Assembly (NCBI GenBank): GCA_025758045.1
Contig: CP107208.1
Span: forward strand, 1,798,001-1,862,000
DNA from: Oscillospiraceae bacterium
GTDB taxonomy: Bacteria > Bacillota > Clostridia > Oscillospirales > Ruminococcaceae
Direction of reading: 5' to 3'
DNA length: 64,000 nt
Shown here: positions 33,232-42,900 of the stretch, in pieces
How the letters are laid out: every line of letters starts with the position of its first letter
Position numbering within the stretch: position 1 is the stretch's first letter
Notes under the pieces: model-generated
Seen by the model: only the letters and a program-made list of their open reading frames with translations
Database searches by the model: none
What the model was told of the DNA's origin: nothing
Translations under genes and position numbers: made by a program

Positions 33232-33879
33232 TTACTTTTTATCCGGCGGGAACTCTCCCTGGTGTTCGGCCTCCAGGCGGCTCAGGCGGGCTTCCAGTTG
33301 GGAGATGCGCTGGTTGACAATATCCGGCAGATCCTGCTGGTCCAGATCGTCCGACGGGCAGCATTTCTCGTTGCGCATGCGCACTACCTCGGCAGGCACG
33401 CCCACGGCGGTGCAGTTGGCGGGCAGGTTTTTCAGCACCACACTGCCGGCGCCCACGCGCACGTTATCGCCGATATATACAGGCCCCAGCACCTTGGTGC
33501 CTGCGCCGATCAGCACGTTATTGCCTAAGGTCGGGTGGCGCTTGCCGGTGTCCTTGCCGGTGCCGCCCAGGGTCACGCCGTGGTAGATCGTGCAGTTGTC
33601 ACCGATCTCGGTGGTCTCGCCAAACACGATGCCCATGCCGTGGTCGATAAACAGCTTGCGGCCGATCTTCGCGCCGGGGTGGATCTCGATGCCTGTTAAA
33701 TGCCGGGCCAGCTGGCTGACGAACCGCGCCAAAAAGAAACACTTGTGGTTATACAAAAAATGTGCGATCTTATGTGTAACCAGTACGTGGAAACCGGGGT
33801 ACAGAATGATGACCTCGGCCACATTGCGCGCGGCGGGGTCCTTATCCCGGATATTTTTGGCGTCTTCCCAAAGGCCCAT
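33232..33879 (-). CDS. cysE: Serine O-acetyltransferase
   Basis: Makes O-acetylserine from serine and acetyl-CoA, the first step of cysteine synthesis. 215 residues, of the short EpsC-like form lacking the long N-terminal domain of E. coli CysE. Left-handed beta-helix repeats contain the catalytic His pair region LFIDHGMGIVFGET and GVTLGGTGK, followed by GAGSVVLKNLPANCTAVGVPA. The ATG at 33879 follows GAGGGAAA. No cysK is adjacent and I see no Cys T-box in the leader. Confidence 0.93.
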   Translation of the reverse strand: MGLWEDAKNIRDKDPAARNVAEVIILYPGFHVLVTHKIAHFLYNHKCFFLARFVSQLARHLTGIEIHPGAKIGRKLFIDHGMGIVFGETTEIGDNCTIYHGVTLGGTGKDTGKRHPTLGNNVLIGAGTKVLGPVYIGDNVRVGAGSVVLKNLPANCTAVGVPAEVVRMRNEKCCPSDDLDQQDLPDIVNQRISQLEARLSRLEAEHQGEFPPDKK

Positions 33880-33957
33880 GATGTTTCCCTCTGTTTCTTA
33901 TTGCATACCATATTGTGCTAATATAAAAACACGATTCTATAGTAAAGTTTAGTATAC

Positions 33958-33986
33958 ATAATAGCACAATCGCGGATAAAAGGCAA
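33958..33986 (-). promoter_or_regulatory. cysE: Promoter of cysE
   Basis: Minus strand TTGCCT (33986-33981), 17-bp spacer, TATTAT (33963-33958), with a leader of about 70 bases. Confidence 0.6.
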
Positions 33987-34079
33987 TGCCGGGCGGTTTT
34001 GCGGTACATTTTGTCAAAATGTCCAAAAGTTGCCCCAAAACTCTATAAAATCCCTAACTGCCCAAAAACCCCCATTGCA

Positions 34080-34108
34080 TTGACACCACCGCCGGGGCAT
34101 GGTACAAT
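34080..34108 (+). promoter_or_regulatory. Promoter of the pyr operon
   Basis: TTGACA, 17-bp spacer, TACAAT, giving a leader of about 175 bases before pyrC. Confidence 0.8.
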
Positions 34109-34149
34109 AAGTAAAATTTATGTAATACGTGGGGAAGGAGTACGTCTGC

Positions 34150-34230
34150 ATGTTGATGAGCAGTTTTGCAAACTTTAAGATTAACGGCGCAGCGTCCTTT
34201 CCCGCCGCTGTGCATGGTGTGACTTTTTGA
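34150..34230 (+). CDS. 26-residue leader peptide of the pyr operon
   Basis: ATG at 34150 behind GGGGAAGGAG. The peptide begins MLMSSFANFKINGAAS and ends HGVTF; its TGA touches the first base of the terminator stem at 34231. The last codons and the stop lie in a T-rich run (ACTTTTTGACTTTTCCC). This layout, a translated leader ending at an intrinsic terminator preceded by a U-rich stretch, is that of the enteric pyrBI/pyrE attenuators. There, low UTP stalls RNA polymerase, lets the ribosome catch up and blocks the hairpin. Mechanism here is inferred. Confidence 0.6.
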   Translation: MLMSSFANFKINGAASFPAAVHGVTF

Positions 34231-34261
34231 CTTTTCCCATTTTTGGGAAAAGTTTTTTTTT
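34231..34261 (+). terminator. Attenuator-type terminator before pyrC
   Basis: CTTTTCCCA, loop TTTT, TGGGAAAAG, then T9. It stands between the pyr promoter and pyrC, so it must be bypassed for operon expression. Confidence 0.85.
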
Positions 34262-34290
34262 GCCCAAATACACACCCAGGGAGGTATAAC

Positions 34291-35481
34291 ATGCTGATCC
34301 GCAACGCAAAAGACACCGCCGGCAAACCCATCGAGGTATGGCTGCGCGGCGACAAGATCGCAGCCATCGGCCAGGGCCTTGTGGTGCCCGAGGGTGAGGA
34401 TGTGCTGGATGCCAAAGGCCGCACCATCCTGCCCGCTTTCATCGATACCCACTGCCACTGGCGCACCCCAGGCTTTGAATATAAAGAGGACATCGCCACC
34501 GGCTCGGCGGCCGCAGCGGCAGGCGGTTACACCTTTGTGAACCTGATGCCCAACACCAAGCCCGTCTGCTCCACGCCGGAGATCGCCCACGCGGTGGAGG
34601 CCGAGGCCAAGCGCATCGGCCTGTGCGATGCCAACCAGACCGTCTCCATCACCAGGGACTTTGACGGTAAGAGCATCGACCATCTGCTTACCCTGCCGGA
34701 GGACATCAAGTTCATCACCGAGGACGGCAACGGCGTGATGAACAATGCCGTTATGGCGCGGGTCTTTGCCATCGCCACCGAGCGCGGCCTGACCGTCATG
34801 TCCCACGCCGAGGACCGGGAGATCAGCCCCTGGGACTACCGCCTGGCCGAGAATATCGAGACCGTGCGCAACTGCCACCTGGCCGAGTACTACGGCACCC
34901 GCCTGCACATGTGCCACGTCTCCACCAAGGAATCCATCGACGCTATCCGCATGAGCCGCCTGAAAGGCGCCCGTGTCAGCTGCGAGGTCACGCCCCATCA
35001 CCTCTGGTTCGATGACAGCCGCCTGCAGTACAAGGTCAACCCGCCCATCCGTAAGGCCGATGATGTCACCGCCCTGATCGAAGCCATCAGGGACGGCACC
35101 GTGACCTGCATCGGCACCGACCACGCACCCCATACCGCCGAGGAAAAGGAAAAGGGAGCCGCCGGTATGGTGGGCCTGGAGACAGCCTTCGGCGTATGCT
35201 ACACCAAGCTTTGCCGCGAGCAGCGCCTGCCGCTGGAACTGCTGAGCTTTTTGATGAGCGCCGGCCCCGCCGCCGTGCTGGGCCTGGCCGACCACAAGGG
35301 TATGCTGGCCCCCGGTTACGACGCCGATGTCGTGCTGGTGGACCTGGACCACATGTACGAGGTGAGCGCCGAGGACCTCCACAGCAAGAGTAAGAACTGC
35401 CCCTACGATGGCACCCTGCTGTACGGCAAGGTCGTCACCACCATCAAGGGTGGCAAGGTCACGTTCCAAATCGAAGAGTAA
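34291..35481 (+). CDS. pyrC: Dihydroorotase
   Basis: Closes carbamoyl-aspartate to dihydroorotate, step three of UMP synthesis. 396 residues from the ATG at 34291 (CAGGGAGG upstream). Type I-like amidohydrolase: metal-binding DTHCHWR near residue 52, HVSTKES near 208, and GTDHAPHT near 275. The segment DATGSAAAAAGGYT is close to EDIATGSAAAAAGGYTFVNL as seen here. First structural gene after the leader. pyrB, which would make its substrate, is not in this operon. Confidence 0.95.
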   Translation: MLIRNAKDTAGKPIEVWLRGDKIAAIGQGLVVPEGEDVLDAKGRTILPAFIDTHCHWRTPGFEYKEDIATGSAAAAAGGYTFVNLMPNTKPVCSTPEIAHAVEAEAKRIGLCDANQTVSITRDFDGKSIDHLLTLPEDIKFITEDGNGVMNNAVMARVFAIATERGLTVMSHAEDREISPWDYRLAENIETVRNCHLAEYYGTRLHMCHVSTKESIDAIRMSRLKGARVSCEVTPHHLWFDDSRLQYKVNPPIRKADDVTALIEAIRDGTVTCIGTDHAPHTAEEKEKGAAGMVGLETAFGVCYTKLCREQRLPLELLSFLMSAGPAAVLGLADHKGMLAPGYDADVVLVDLDHMYEVSAEDLHSKSKNCPYDGTLLYGKVVTTIKGGKVTFQIEE

Positions 35482-35514
35482 GCAATCTACATTATATAAA
35501 CGGGGGAGCACACA

Positions 35515-36378
35515 ATGTTGACGAACATGGATAAACTGTACGAGAGCGTAGCTGCCAACGGCCCGGTCTGCGTCGGCCTGGATACCGAGATCGGCTACCT
35601 GCCCACCACCGACACCGCCAAGACCGCCGGCGAGAACGTGCTGGACTTCAACCGCGCGCTGATCGCCGCCACCAAGGGCGTGGCAGGCTGCTACAAGGTG
35701 CAGATCGCCTACTACGAGTCCCTGGGCCTGGACGGCATGCGCACCTACGCCGAGACCCTCAAACTGGCCCGCGCCACCGGCCTGCCGGTCATTGCCGACA
35801 TCAAGCGCGGCGACATTGCCAAGACCGCCGAAATGTACGCCAAGGCTCACTTCACCGGCGACTTCGAGGCCGACATCATCACGCTGGCCCCCTACATGGG
35901 CCTCGACTCCATCAGCCCCTACCTGCCGTACTGCGAGCAGCAGGGCAAGGGCGTGTTCGTTTTGTGCCGCACCTCCAACCCCGGCGCCAAAGATTTTGAG
36001 TACAAAAAGCTGGACGACGGCCGCCATGTCTACGACCTGGTGGGCGACAGCCTGACCGCCCTGGGCAAGGACTACATGGGCGAGCACGGCTACTCCAGCA
36101 TCGGCCTGGTCATCGGCGGCACCCATACCGAGGAAGCCACCGCCATCCGCGCCGCTTACAAAAACACCTTCTTCCTGATCCCCGGCTACGGTGCCCAGGG
36201 CGGCAAGGCTGCCGACATCGCCCAGTACCTGACCCAGGGCAACGGCGGCGTGGTCAACTCCAGCCGCGGCATTCTGCTGGCCTACAAGAAACAGCCCGGC
36301 GTAGCCTTTGACGAGGCCGCCTACAACGAGTGCGTGCGCATGCGGGAGGACATTCAGGGTGAGTGCAATAAGCTGTAA
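35515..36378 (+). CDS. pyrF: Orotidine 5'-phosphate decarboxylase
   Basis: Converts OMP to UMP, the last step. 287 residues of the longer, subfamily-2 form (CVGLDTEIGYLP at the start). The catalytic DxKxxD motif appears as ADIKRGDIAKTA near residue 97. The phosphate-binding end is GYGAQGGKAADI...VNSSRGIL. The ATG follows GGGGGAG. Its last 20 bases overlap the start of pyrK. Confidence 0.95.
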   Translation: MLTNMDKLYESVAANGPVCVGLDTEIGYLPTTDTAKTAGENVLDFNRALIAATKGVAGCYKVQIAYYESLGLDGMRTYAETLKLARATGLPVIADIKRGDIAKTAEMYAKAHFTGDFEADIITLAPYMGLDSISPYLPYCEQQGKGVFVLCRTSNPGAKDFEYKKLDDGRHVYDLVGDSLTALGKDYMGEHGYSSIGLVIGGTHTEEATAIRAAYKNTFFLIPGYGAQGGKAADIAQYLTQGNGGVVNSSRGILLAYKKQPGVAFDEAAYNECVRMREDIQGECNKL

Positions 36379-37129
36379 TCTGACGGTGCTGCAACAAGAA
36401 ACGGTTGCACCCGATATCCGCCGCCTGACGGTGCAGTGGCAGGACCCCCGCCACGAGCCCCACGCAGGCCAGTTCTACATGCTGCGGGCCTGGGCCGCCG
36501 ACGCTACGCCGATCCTGTCCCGCCCCATCAGTGTGAATGACTTTGACAACCAGACCGGCGCGCTGACCTTTTTGTATCAGCTCAAAGGCGAGGGTACGCA
36601 CAAAATTGCCGCCCTGCAGCCCGGTCAGACGCTGACCGTCACCGGCCCCTGCGGCAACGGCTTTGACGCCGCCGCGTTGGCAGGCAAGTATCAGCGCATC
36701 GCCGTGGTGGGCGGCGGCATCGGCACCGCGCCGCTGCTGCTGCTCTGCAAGCAGCTCTGCCGGGCAGGCGTGCGGCCGGACGTGTACGTCGGCTTCCGCG
36801 ATACCAGCTACGGCATGGACAGGTTCGTGCCCTGGTGCCACGATGTTTTTGTAGCCACCGATTCCGGCAATGAGGGTCATCACGGCCTTGTGACTGACCT
36901 GCTGGACGCGAAAAACTACGACATCGTGCTGACCTGCGGCCCTATGGTGATGATGCGCGGCGTGGCCAAGCTCTGCGCTGCCGCTAATGTGCCCTGCCTG
37001 GCCAGCCTTGAAAAAAAGATGGCCTGCGGTTTGGGCGCCTGCCTGGGCTGCACCTGCCACACGAAAATCGGCCCTGTTACCGTCTGCAAGGACGGCCCGG
37101 TATTCAACGCACAGGAGGTGTTTGACTGA
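36359..37129 (+). CDS. pyrK: Dihydroorotate dehydrogenase electron-transfer subunit
   Basis: Iron-sulfur flavoprotein passing electrons from PyrD to NAD. 256 residues from the GTG at 36359, which lies 13 bases after GGGAGG and overlaps pyrF; the longer open frame upstream lacks support. FAD-binding ferredoxin-reductase fold with ARPISVND-like SRPISVNDFD and GPCGNGF. GGGIGTAPLLLL is the NAD loop. The C-terminal 2Fe-2S ligands lie in CGLGACLGCTCHT plus CKDG. Overlaps pyrD by one base. Confidence 0.94.
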   Translation: MSAISCNLTVLQQETVAPDIRRLTVQWQDPRHEPHAGQFYMLRAWAADATPILSRPISVNDFDNQTGALTFLYQLKGEGTHKIAALQPGQTLTVTGPCGNGFDAAALAGKYQRIAVVGGGIGTAPLLLLCKQLCRAGVRPDVYVGFRDTSYGMDRFVPWCHDVFVATDSGNEGHHGLVTDLLDAKNYDIVLTCGPMVMMRGVAKLCAAANVPCLASLEKKMACGLGACLGCTCHTKIGPVTVCKDGPVFNAQEVFD

Positions 37130-38037
37130 TGGCAGACCTGCATGTTGATTTCCTCGGCAAGCGGCTGGCCGGCCCGGTCGTCGCCGCCTCCGGCACCTTC
37201 GGCTTCGGCCCGGAGTATGCCGACATCGAGGACCTGCGCCTGCTGGGCGGCATCTCCGGCAAGGGCCTGACCCTGAACGGTCAGCCCGGCAACGAGGGCG
37301 AGCGCCTGTACGAGACGCCCTCCGGCCTGATGAACTCCATCGGCCTGCAGAACCCCGGTGTGCAGCATTTCATCGACCACGAACTGCCCGCTATGCGCCA
37401 GTGCGGCACCACCGTCTGGGCCAATCTGGGCGGCCATACCATTGAGGAAAACATCGAGGGCGTGGCCATGCTCTGCGCCGCCGGTGTGGATTTTATCGAG
37501 CTGAATATCAGCTGCCCCAACGTCAAGCAGGGCGGTCTTGCCTTCGGTATCCGCGCGGCCGACGCCAGCGAGGTGGTCAGCGCGGTGCGCAAGGTCTGCA
37601 CCGTGCCGCTGATCGTCAAGCTCAGCCCCCAGGCCGAAAGCATCCCTGAGATGTGCAAGGCGGTCGAGGCCGCCGGTGCCGATGCCATCAGCCTGTGCAA
37701 TACCTTCCAGGCCTGCGCCATTGATCTGGAAAAGCGCCGCCCGGTGTTCAACAACACCTTCGCGGGCCTGTCCGGCCCGGCGGTGCGGCCCATCGCCCTG
37801 CGCATGGTGTGGCAGGCTGTGGGTGCTGTCAGCATCCCCGTGGTGGGGCTGGGCGGCATCCTGACCGGCCGCGATGCGCTGGAGTTCATCATGGCCGGTG
37901 CCGCGGCTGTACAGGTGGGTACGGCGAATTTCCTGGACCCGAAAGCCTGCACCCGCATCACCGCCGAGATCGCCCAGTGGATGGACGCACACGGCGTCAA
38001 GACGCTGGATGAGATCAGAGGGTGCGCGAGAGGGTAA
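37129..38037 (+). CDS. pyrD: Dihydroorotate dehydrogenase B, catalytic subunit
   Basis: FMN enzyme oxidising dihydroorotate to orotate. 302 residues: ASGTFGFGPEY near the start, ISGKGLTL-type segment (GISGKGLTLNG), NISCPNVKQGG containing the class 1B catalytic Cys region, and VGLGGILTGRDALEFIMAGA for phosphate binding. ATG overlaps the pyrK stop (TGATG), a coupled pair expected for the PyrD-PyrK complex. A family C repeat (38058-38090) follows. Confidence 0.95.
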   Translation: MADLHVDFLGKRLAGPVVAASGTFGFGPEYADIEDLRLLGGISGKGLTLNGQPGNEGERLYETPSGLMNSIGLQNPGVQHFIDHELPAMRQCGTTVWANLGGHTIEENIEGVAMLCAAGVDFIELNISCPNVKQGGLAFGIRAADASEVVSAVRKVCTVPLIVKLSPQAESIPEMCKAVEAAGADAISLCNTFQACAIDLEKRRPVFNNTFAGLSGPAVRPIALRMVWQAVGAVSIPVVGLGGILTGRDALEFIMAGAAAVQVGTANFLDPKACTRITAEIAQWMDAHGVKTLDEIRGCARG

Positions 38038-38057
38038 GGGAAAGTAAGAACCTCGCT

Positions 38058-38090
38058 GTAGGGGTCGATGCTCGCATTCGCCCCTACAAT
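38058..38090. repeat. Repeat family C, short copy
   Basis: CTGTAGGGGTCGATGCTCGC and ATTCGCCCCTACA, a near-palindrome; also placed so that it may end or weaken transcription between pyrD and pyrE. Confidence 0.6.
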
Positions 38091-38136
38091 ATCGTGGTAT
38101 CCCCATCGTGCCATACAAAATAAATATACAACCGTA

Positions 38137-38165
38137 TTGCAAAAATATACATAATATGCTACAAT
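38137..38165 (+). promoter_or_regulatory. pyrE: Internal promoter before pyrE
   Basis: TTGCAA, 17-bp spacer, TACAAT, 30 bases before the ATG. It suggests pyrE-carA-carB can be transcribed separately. Confidence 0.65.
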
Positions 38166-38195
38166 AAGCTAAAAATTATACAGGAGGAAAGTATC

Positions 38196-38792
38196 ATGGC
38201 AAGAGAAGCACTGGAAGTTTTAAAGGAATGTGAGGCATTTTTGGAAGGGCACTTCCTGCTGTCGTCCGGCCGCCATTCCGGCGCATATTGCCAGATGGCA
38301 TTCCTGCAGCAGTATCCCGATAAGGCTGCCGAGGTCATGGCCCCGGTCGCCGAGAAGCTGAAGGAGCTGAATGTCGACGTTGTGGTCGGCCCTGCCATGG
38401 GCGGCATTGTCTACGCTTACGAGCTGGGCCGCCAGCTGGGCAAGCGCGCCATCTTCACCGAGCGTGTGGATAACGTCATGACCCTGAAGCGGTTCCGCAT
38501 CCATCCCGGTGAGCGCTGCATCATCGCCGAGGACGTGGTTACCACCGGCGTCTCCAGCCTGGAGACCAAGCGCGTCATCGAGGAGGCCGGCGGCGTCTGC
38601 CTGGGCATCGCCTGCGTGGTCGACCGTACCCGCGCCGAGGCTCCGTCCCCGATCCCCATCGTGGCCAGCGCCCTCAAGCTGGATCTGCCCAACTACGCCC
38701 CTGAAGAATGCCCCATCTGCAAGGAGGGCAAGCTGCCCCTGGTACACCTGGGCAGCCGCAAAATGAAAGAGCAGGCAAAGCAGACGCTGTAA
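38196..38792 (+). CDS. pyrE: Orotate phosphoribosyltransferase
   Basis: Joins orotate and PRPP to OMP. 198 residues, with LSSGRHSGAYCQ early and the PRPP loop CIIAEDVVTTGVS near residue 110. It belongs to the Clostridium/Thermus-type branch, which carries a C-terminal cysteine pair (CPICKEGK here). The ATG follows AGGAGGAAAG. Seventeen bases precede carA. Confidence 0.95.
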   Translation: MAREALEVLKECEAFLEGHFLLSSGRHSGAYCQMAFLQQYPDKAAEVMAPVAEKLKELNVDVVVGPAMGGIVYAYELGRQLGKRAIFTERVDNVMTLKRFRIHPGERCIIAEDVVTTGVSSLETKRVIEEAGGVCLGIACVVDRTRAEAPSPIPIVASALKLDLPNYAPEECPICKEGKLPLVHLGSRKMKEQAKQTL

Positions 38793-38808
38793 AAAAGAGA
38801 GGCTAATT

Positions 38809-39939
38809 ATGCAGGCATATCTGATATTGGCAAACGGCCGGGTGTTCCGCGGCGTCAGCGTGGGCTGCCCCGGCACCACCATCGGCGAGGTAGTCTTCGC
38901 CACCGGTATGGTCGGCTTTGAGGAGACCCTTACCGACCCCAGCTACTACGGCCAGATCATCACCCAGACCTACCCCCTCATCGGCAACTACGGCATGAAC
39001 AGCCAGGATGTCGAGAGCAGCAAGATTTGGGCCAAGGGTTACATCGTGCGCGAAGCATGCAAGACTCCCTCCAACTTCCGCAGCGAGAAAACGCTGGATA
39101 CTTTCTTAAAAGAAAACGGCATCATTGGCATTGAGGGCATCGATACCCGCAGCTTGACCCGCACCCTGCGGGAAAGCGGCGTTATGAACGGTGCTATCAC
39201 CACCGAGTTCGACCCCGATGCCGAGCCGGAGAAGAAAGCCGCCCTGCTGCCTCAGATCGCCGCCTACGCGGTGGTCGACGCGGTTAAGACCGTTACTTGC
39301 CGGGAGGCCAAGACCTACGAACCCACCGAGGCAGGGGAGTGGGGTGATACCCCGCTGCATGTGGCCCTGCTGGACCTGGGCTGCAAAAATAACATCGTGC
39401 GCTGCCTGCAAAAGCGCGGCTGCCGCGTGACCGTGCTGCCTGGCACCACCACCGCCGCCCAGCTGGCCGAGCTGCACCCGGACGGCCTGATGCTCTCCAA
39501 CGGCCCCGGCGACCCGGCCGAGAATGTGGAGATCATCGCCAACATCCGCAAAATGCTCTCCACCGGCATCCCCACCTTCGGCATCTGCCTGGGCCACCAG
39601 CTCACCGCCCTGGCTGCCGGTGCCCACACCTGCAAGCTGAAGTACGGCCACCGCGGCGCGAACCAGCCTGTTACCCATGCCGGCAAAGCCCGCACCTTCA
39701 TCACCAGCCAGAACCACGGTTACGCCGTGGAAAGCGAGACCCTGCCCGCCGATGTGGGACAGGTCAGCTATGTGAATGCCAACGACGGCACCTGCGAGGG
39801 CGTGGACTACTTCCAGTGGAACTGCTTCACCGTCCAGTTCCACCCCGAAGCCAACGGCGGCCCCAAGGATACCGAATTTCTGTTTGATGAATTTGTCAGC
39901 CGTATGCTGGCAGCGAAAGGAGTGATCGCCGATGCCTAA
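38809..39939 (+). CDS. carA: Carbamoyl-phosphate synthase small (glutaminase) subunit
   Basis: Hydrolyses glutamine and channels ammonia to CarB. 376 residues: N-terminal domain (FATGMVGFEETLTDPSY), then class I glutamine amidotransferase with nucleophile Cys in FGICLGHQL near residue 260 and His/Glu in FHPEANGGPKD. Overlaps carB by 8 bases. Confidence 0.96.
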   Translation: MQAYLILANGRVFRGVSVGCPGTTIGEVVFATGMVGFEETLTDPSYYGQIITQTYPLIGNYGMNSQDVESSKIWAKGYIVREACKTPSNFRSEKTLDTFLKENGIIGIEGIDTRSLTRTLRESGVMNGAITTEFDPDAEPEKKAALLPQIAAYAVVDAVKTVTCREAKTYEPTEAGEWGDTPLHVALLDLGCKNNIVRCLQKRGCRVTVLPGTTTAAQLAELHPDGLMLSNGPGDPAENVEIIANIRKMLSTGIPTFGICLGHQLTALAAGAHTCKLKYGHRGANQPVTHAGKARTFITSQNHGYAVESETLPADVGQVSYVNANDGTCEGVDYFQWNCFTVQFHPEANGGPKDTEFLFDEFVSRMLAAKGVIADA

Positions 39940-42900
39940 GGACCCGCGTATCAAAAAGGTGCTGGTCATCGGTTCCGGCCCCATCATCATCGGCCAGGCG
40001 GCGGAGTTTGACTATTCCGGCACCCAGGCCTGCCGTGCCCTGAAATCCGAGGGTGTCGAGACCGTGCTGGTCAACTCGAACCCCGCTACCATCATGACCG
40101 ACCCCGACATTGCCGATCATGTCTATATCGAGCCGCTGACCGCCGAGGTCGTGGAGCGCATCATCGAAAAGGAAAAGCCTGATGCCATCCTGCCCAACCT
40201 GGGCGGCCAGATGGGCCTGAACCTCAGCATGGAACTGGCCCGCAACGGCTTTTTGGACCGCAGCGGCGTGCGTCTGCTGGCCTGCAAGCCCGATACCATC
40301 GACCGCGCCGAGGATCGCCAGCTGTTCAAGGATACGATGGAAAAGCTGCACCAGCCCATCATCCCCTCCAAGGTCGTAGAGGACCTGGACGACGCGCTGG
40401 ACTTTGCCGAGGTCATCGGCTACCCCGTCATCGTGCGCCCCGCCTTTACCATGGGCGGCACCGGCGGCGGCATCTGCGAGGACCGGGAAAAACTGCATGA
40501 GATCGCCACTAACGGCCTGCGTCTTTCCCCCATTCACCAGATTCTGGTGGAAAAGTGCATCTCCGGCTGGAAGGAGATCGAGTACGAGGTCATGCGTGAC
40601 TCCAAGGGCAACGTCATCACCGTCTGCAACATGGAGAACCTGGACCCCGTCGGCATCCACACCGGCGACTCCATCGTCGTGGCCCCCAGCCAGACCCTCT
40701 CCGATAAAGAGTACCAGATGCTGCGTACCGCTGCGCTGGATATTATTACCGAGCTGGGTATCGAGGGCGGCTGCAACTGCCAGTTTGCCTTAAAGCCCGA
40801 CAGCTTTGAGTACGCCGTCATCGAGGTCAACCCCCGTGTGTCCCGTTCCTCGGCGCTGGCATCCAAGGCCACCGGCTATCCCATTGCCAAGGTGGCTACC
40901 AAGATCGCCCTGGGATACACCCTGGACGAGATCACCAACGATGTTACCGGCGAGACCTGCGCCTGCTTTGAGCCCGCGCTGGACTATGTCGTCGTCAAAT
41001 ACCCGAAGTGGCCCTTTGATAAGTTCGTCTATGCTGATAAGTCCCTGGGCACCCAGATGATGGCGACCGGCGAGGTCATGGCCATCGGCAACAACTTCGA
41101 GCACGCCATGATGAAGGCAGTCTCCTCCACCGAGCTGGGCCTGGACACCCTGACCCTGCCCGACTTCGAGAAGCTCTCCACCGAGGAAGTTATCGAGCAT
41201 CTGCACGTGCAGGATTCCGAGCGCGCTTTCTGCGTCTACGAGGCCCTCAAGCGCGGCGTGCCCCACGAGACTATCTACGACATCACCAAGATCGACTGGT
41301 GGTTCCTGGATAAGATGCAGCATTTGGCTGACATCGAGATGGGCCTGAAAAACGGCGAACTGACGACTGAAAAGTACCTGAGCGCCAAGAAGTTCGGTTT
41401 CCTGGATAAGACCATCAAGCGCCTGGCCGGTGTGGACACCCTGCCCGAACACCCCGCTGCAGCGTTCAAGATGGTCGATACCTGCGCTGCGGAATTTGCC
41501 GCCAAGACGCCCTATTTCTACTCCACCTTCGACGAGGACAACGAAGCCAAGCAGTTTATTGCTGAGCGCAGCGACCCAAAAAAGAAGAAGGTGCTGGTCT
41601 TTGGCTCCGGCCCCATCCGTATCGGCCAGGGCATTGAGTTTGACTACTGCTCGGTCCACGCCGTCTGGACGCTGAAAAACCACGGCTGTGAGGCAGTACT
41701 GGTCAACAACAACCCCGAGACCGTTTCCACCGATTTTGACACCGGCGACCGCCTCTACTTTGACCCGCTGAACCCCGAGAGCGTCGACCAGATCATTGAG
41801 ACCGAGAAGCCGGACGGCTGCCTGGTGCAGTTCGGCGGCCAGACCGCCATCAAGCTTGCCAAGCATATGGACGAGATCGGCCTGCCTATCCTGGGCACCC
41901 CGGCGGACGCCATCGACGAGGCCGAGGACCGCGAACGCTTTGATGAACTGCTGGAGCGCTGCGGCATCCCCCGCCCCGAGGGCCGCACCGTCTTTACGCT
42001 GGAAGAAGCCCTGCAGGCCGCGCAGGAAGTCGGCTACCCCGTACTGATGCGCCCCTCCTACGTGCTGGGCGGCCAGAACATGATCGTGGCCTACAACTCT
42101 GCCGACGTCACCGAGTACATGGGCGTTATCACCAAGCATGTGGACATGAGCCACCCGGTGCTGATGGATAAGTACATCCTGGGCACCGAGTGCGAGGTCG
42201 ACGCTATCTGCGACGGCACCGATTACCTCGTGCCCGGTATCATGCAACAGGTCGAGCGCACCGGTGTACACTCCGGCGACTCCATCTGCGTCTACCCGCC
42301 CTACACCTTCAGCCAGAAGGTCATTGATACGCTGGTGGATTACACCGGCCGCTTTGCCCGCGAGCTGAAAGTCGTCGGCCTGGTCAACGTGCAGTACGCT
42401 GTGCAGAACGACCATGTCTATGTTATCGAGGTCAACCCCCGTTCCTCCCGTACCGTGCCCTACATCTCCAAAGTCACCGGTGTGCCGATGGTCGATCTGG
42501 CCGTGCGCTGCACTCTGGGCGAAAAGCTGAAGGATATGGGCTACGGCACCGGCCTGTGGCGTAACGGCAACAGCCCCTACTACGCTGTCAAGGTGCCCGT
42601 CTACAGCTTCCTGAAGCTGCACGGCGTGGACACCATGCTGGGCCCCGAGATGAAGTCCACCGGCGAGGTGCTGGGCATTGCCCCCACCTTCCACGAGGCC
42701 ATGATGAAGGGCCTGGTGGCTGCCGGTTATCAGTTCAAGGTGCCCGGTCCCGGCTCCTGCTGCATCGTGTCCGTCAAGGACAGCGACAAGCCCGAAGCCG
42801 CCGAACTGGCCTGGAAGCTGCATGACTACGGCTACAAGATTTACGGCACCGCCGAGACGGCCCGCTATCTGAACAGCCAGATGATCCCCTGCAGTGTGGT

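Noticed and set aside
33880..34079. Cys T-box or SAM riboswitch before cysE
   Set aside because: Leader is only about 70 bases and lacks T-box or SAM elements.
34109..34290. PyrR-binding riboswitch-like leader
   Set aside because: No sequence resembling the PyrR anti-antiterminator loop; a short ORF and terminator explain the leader better.
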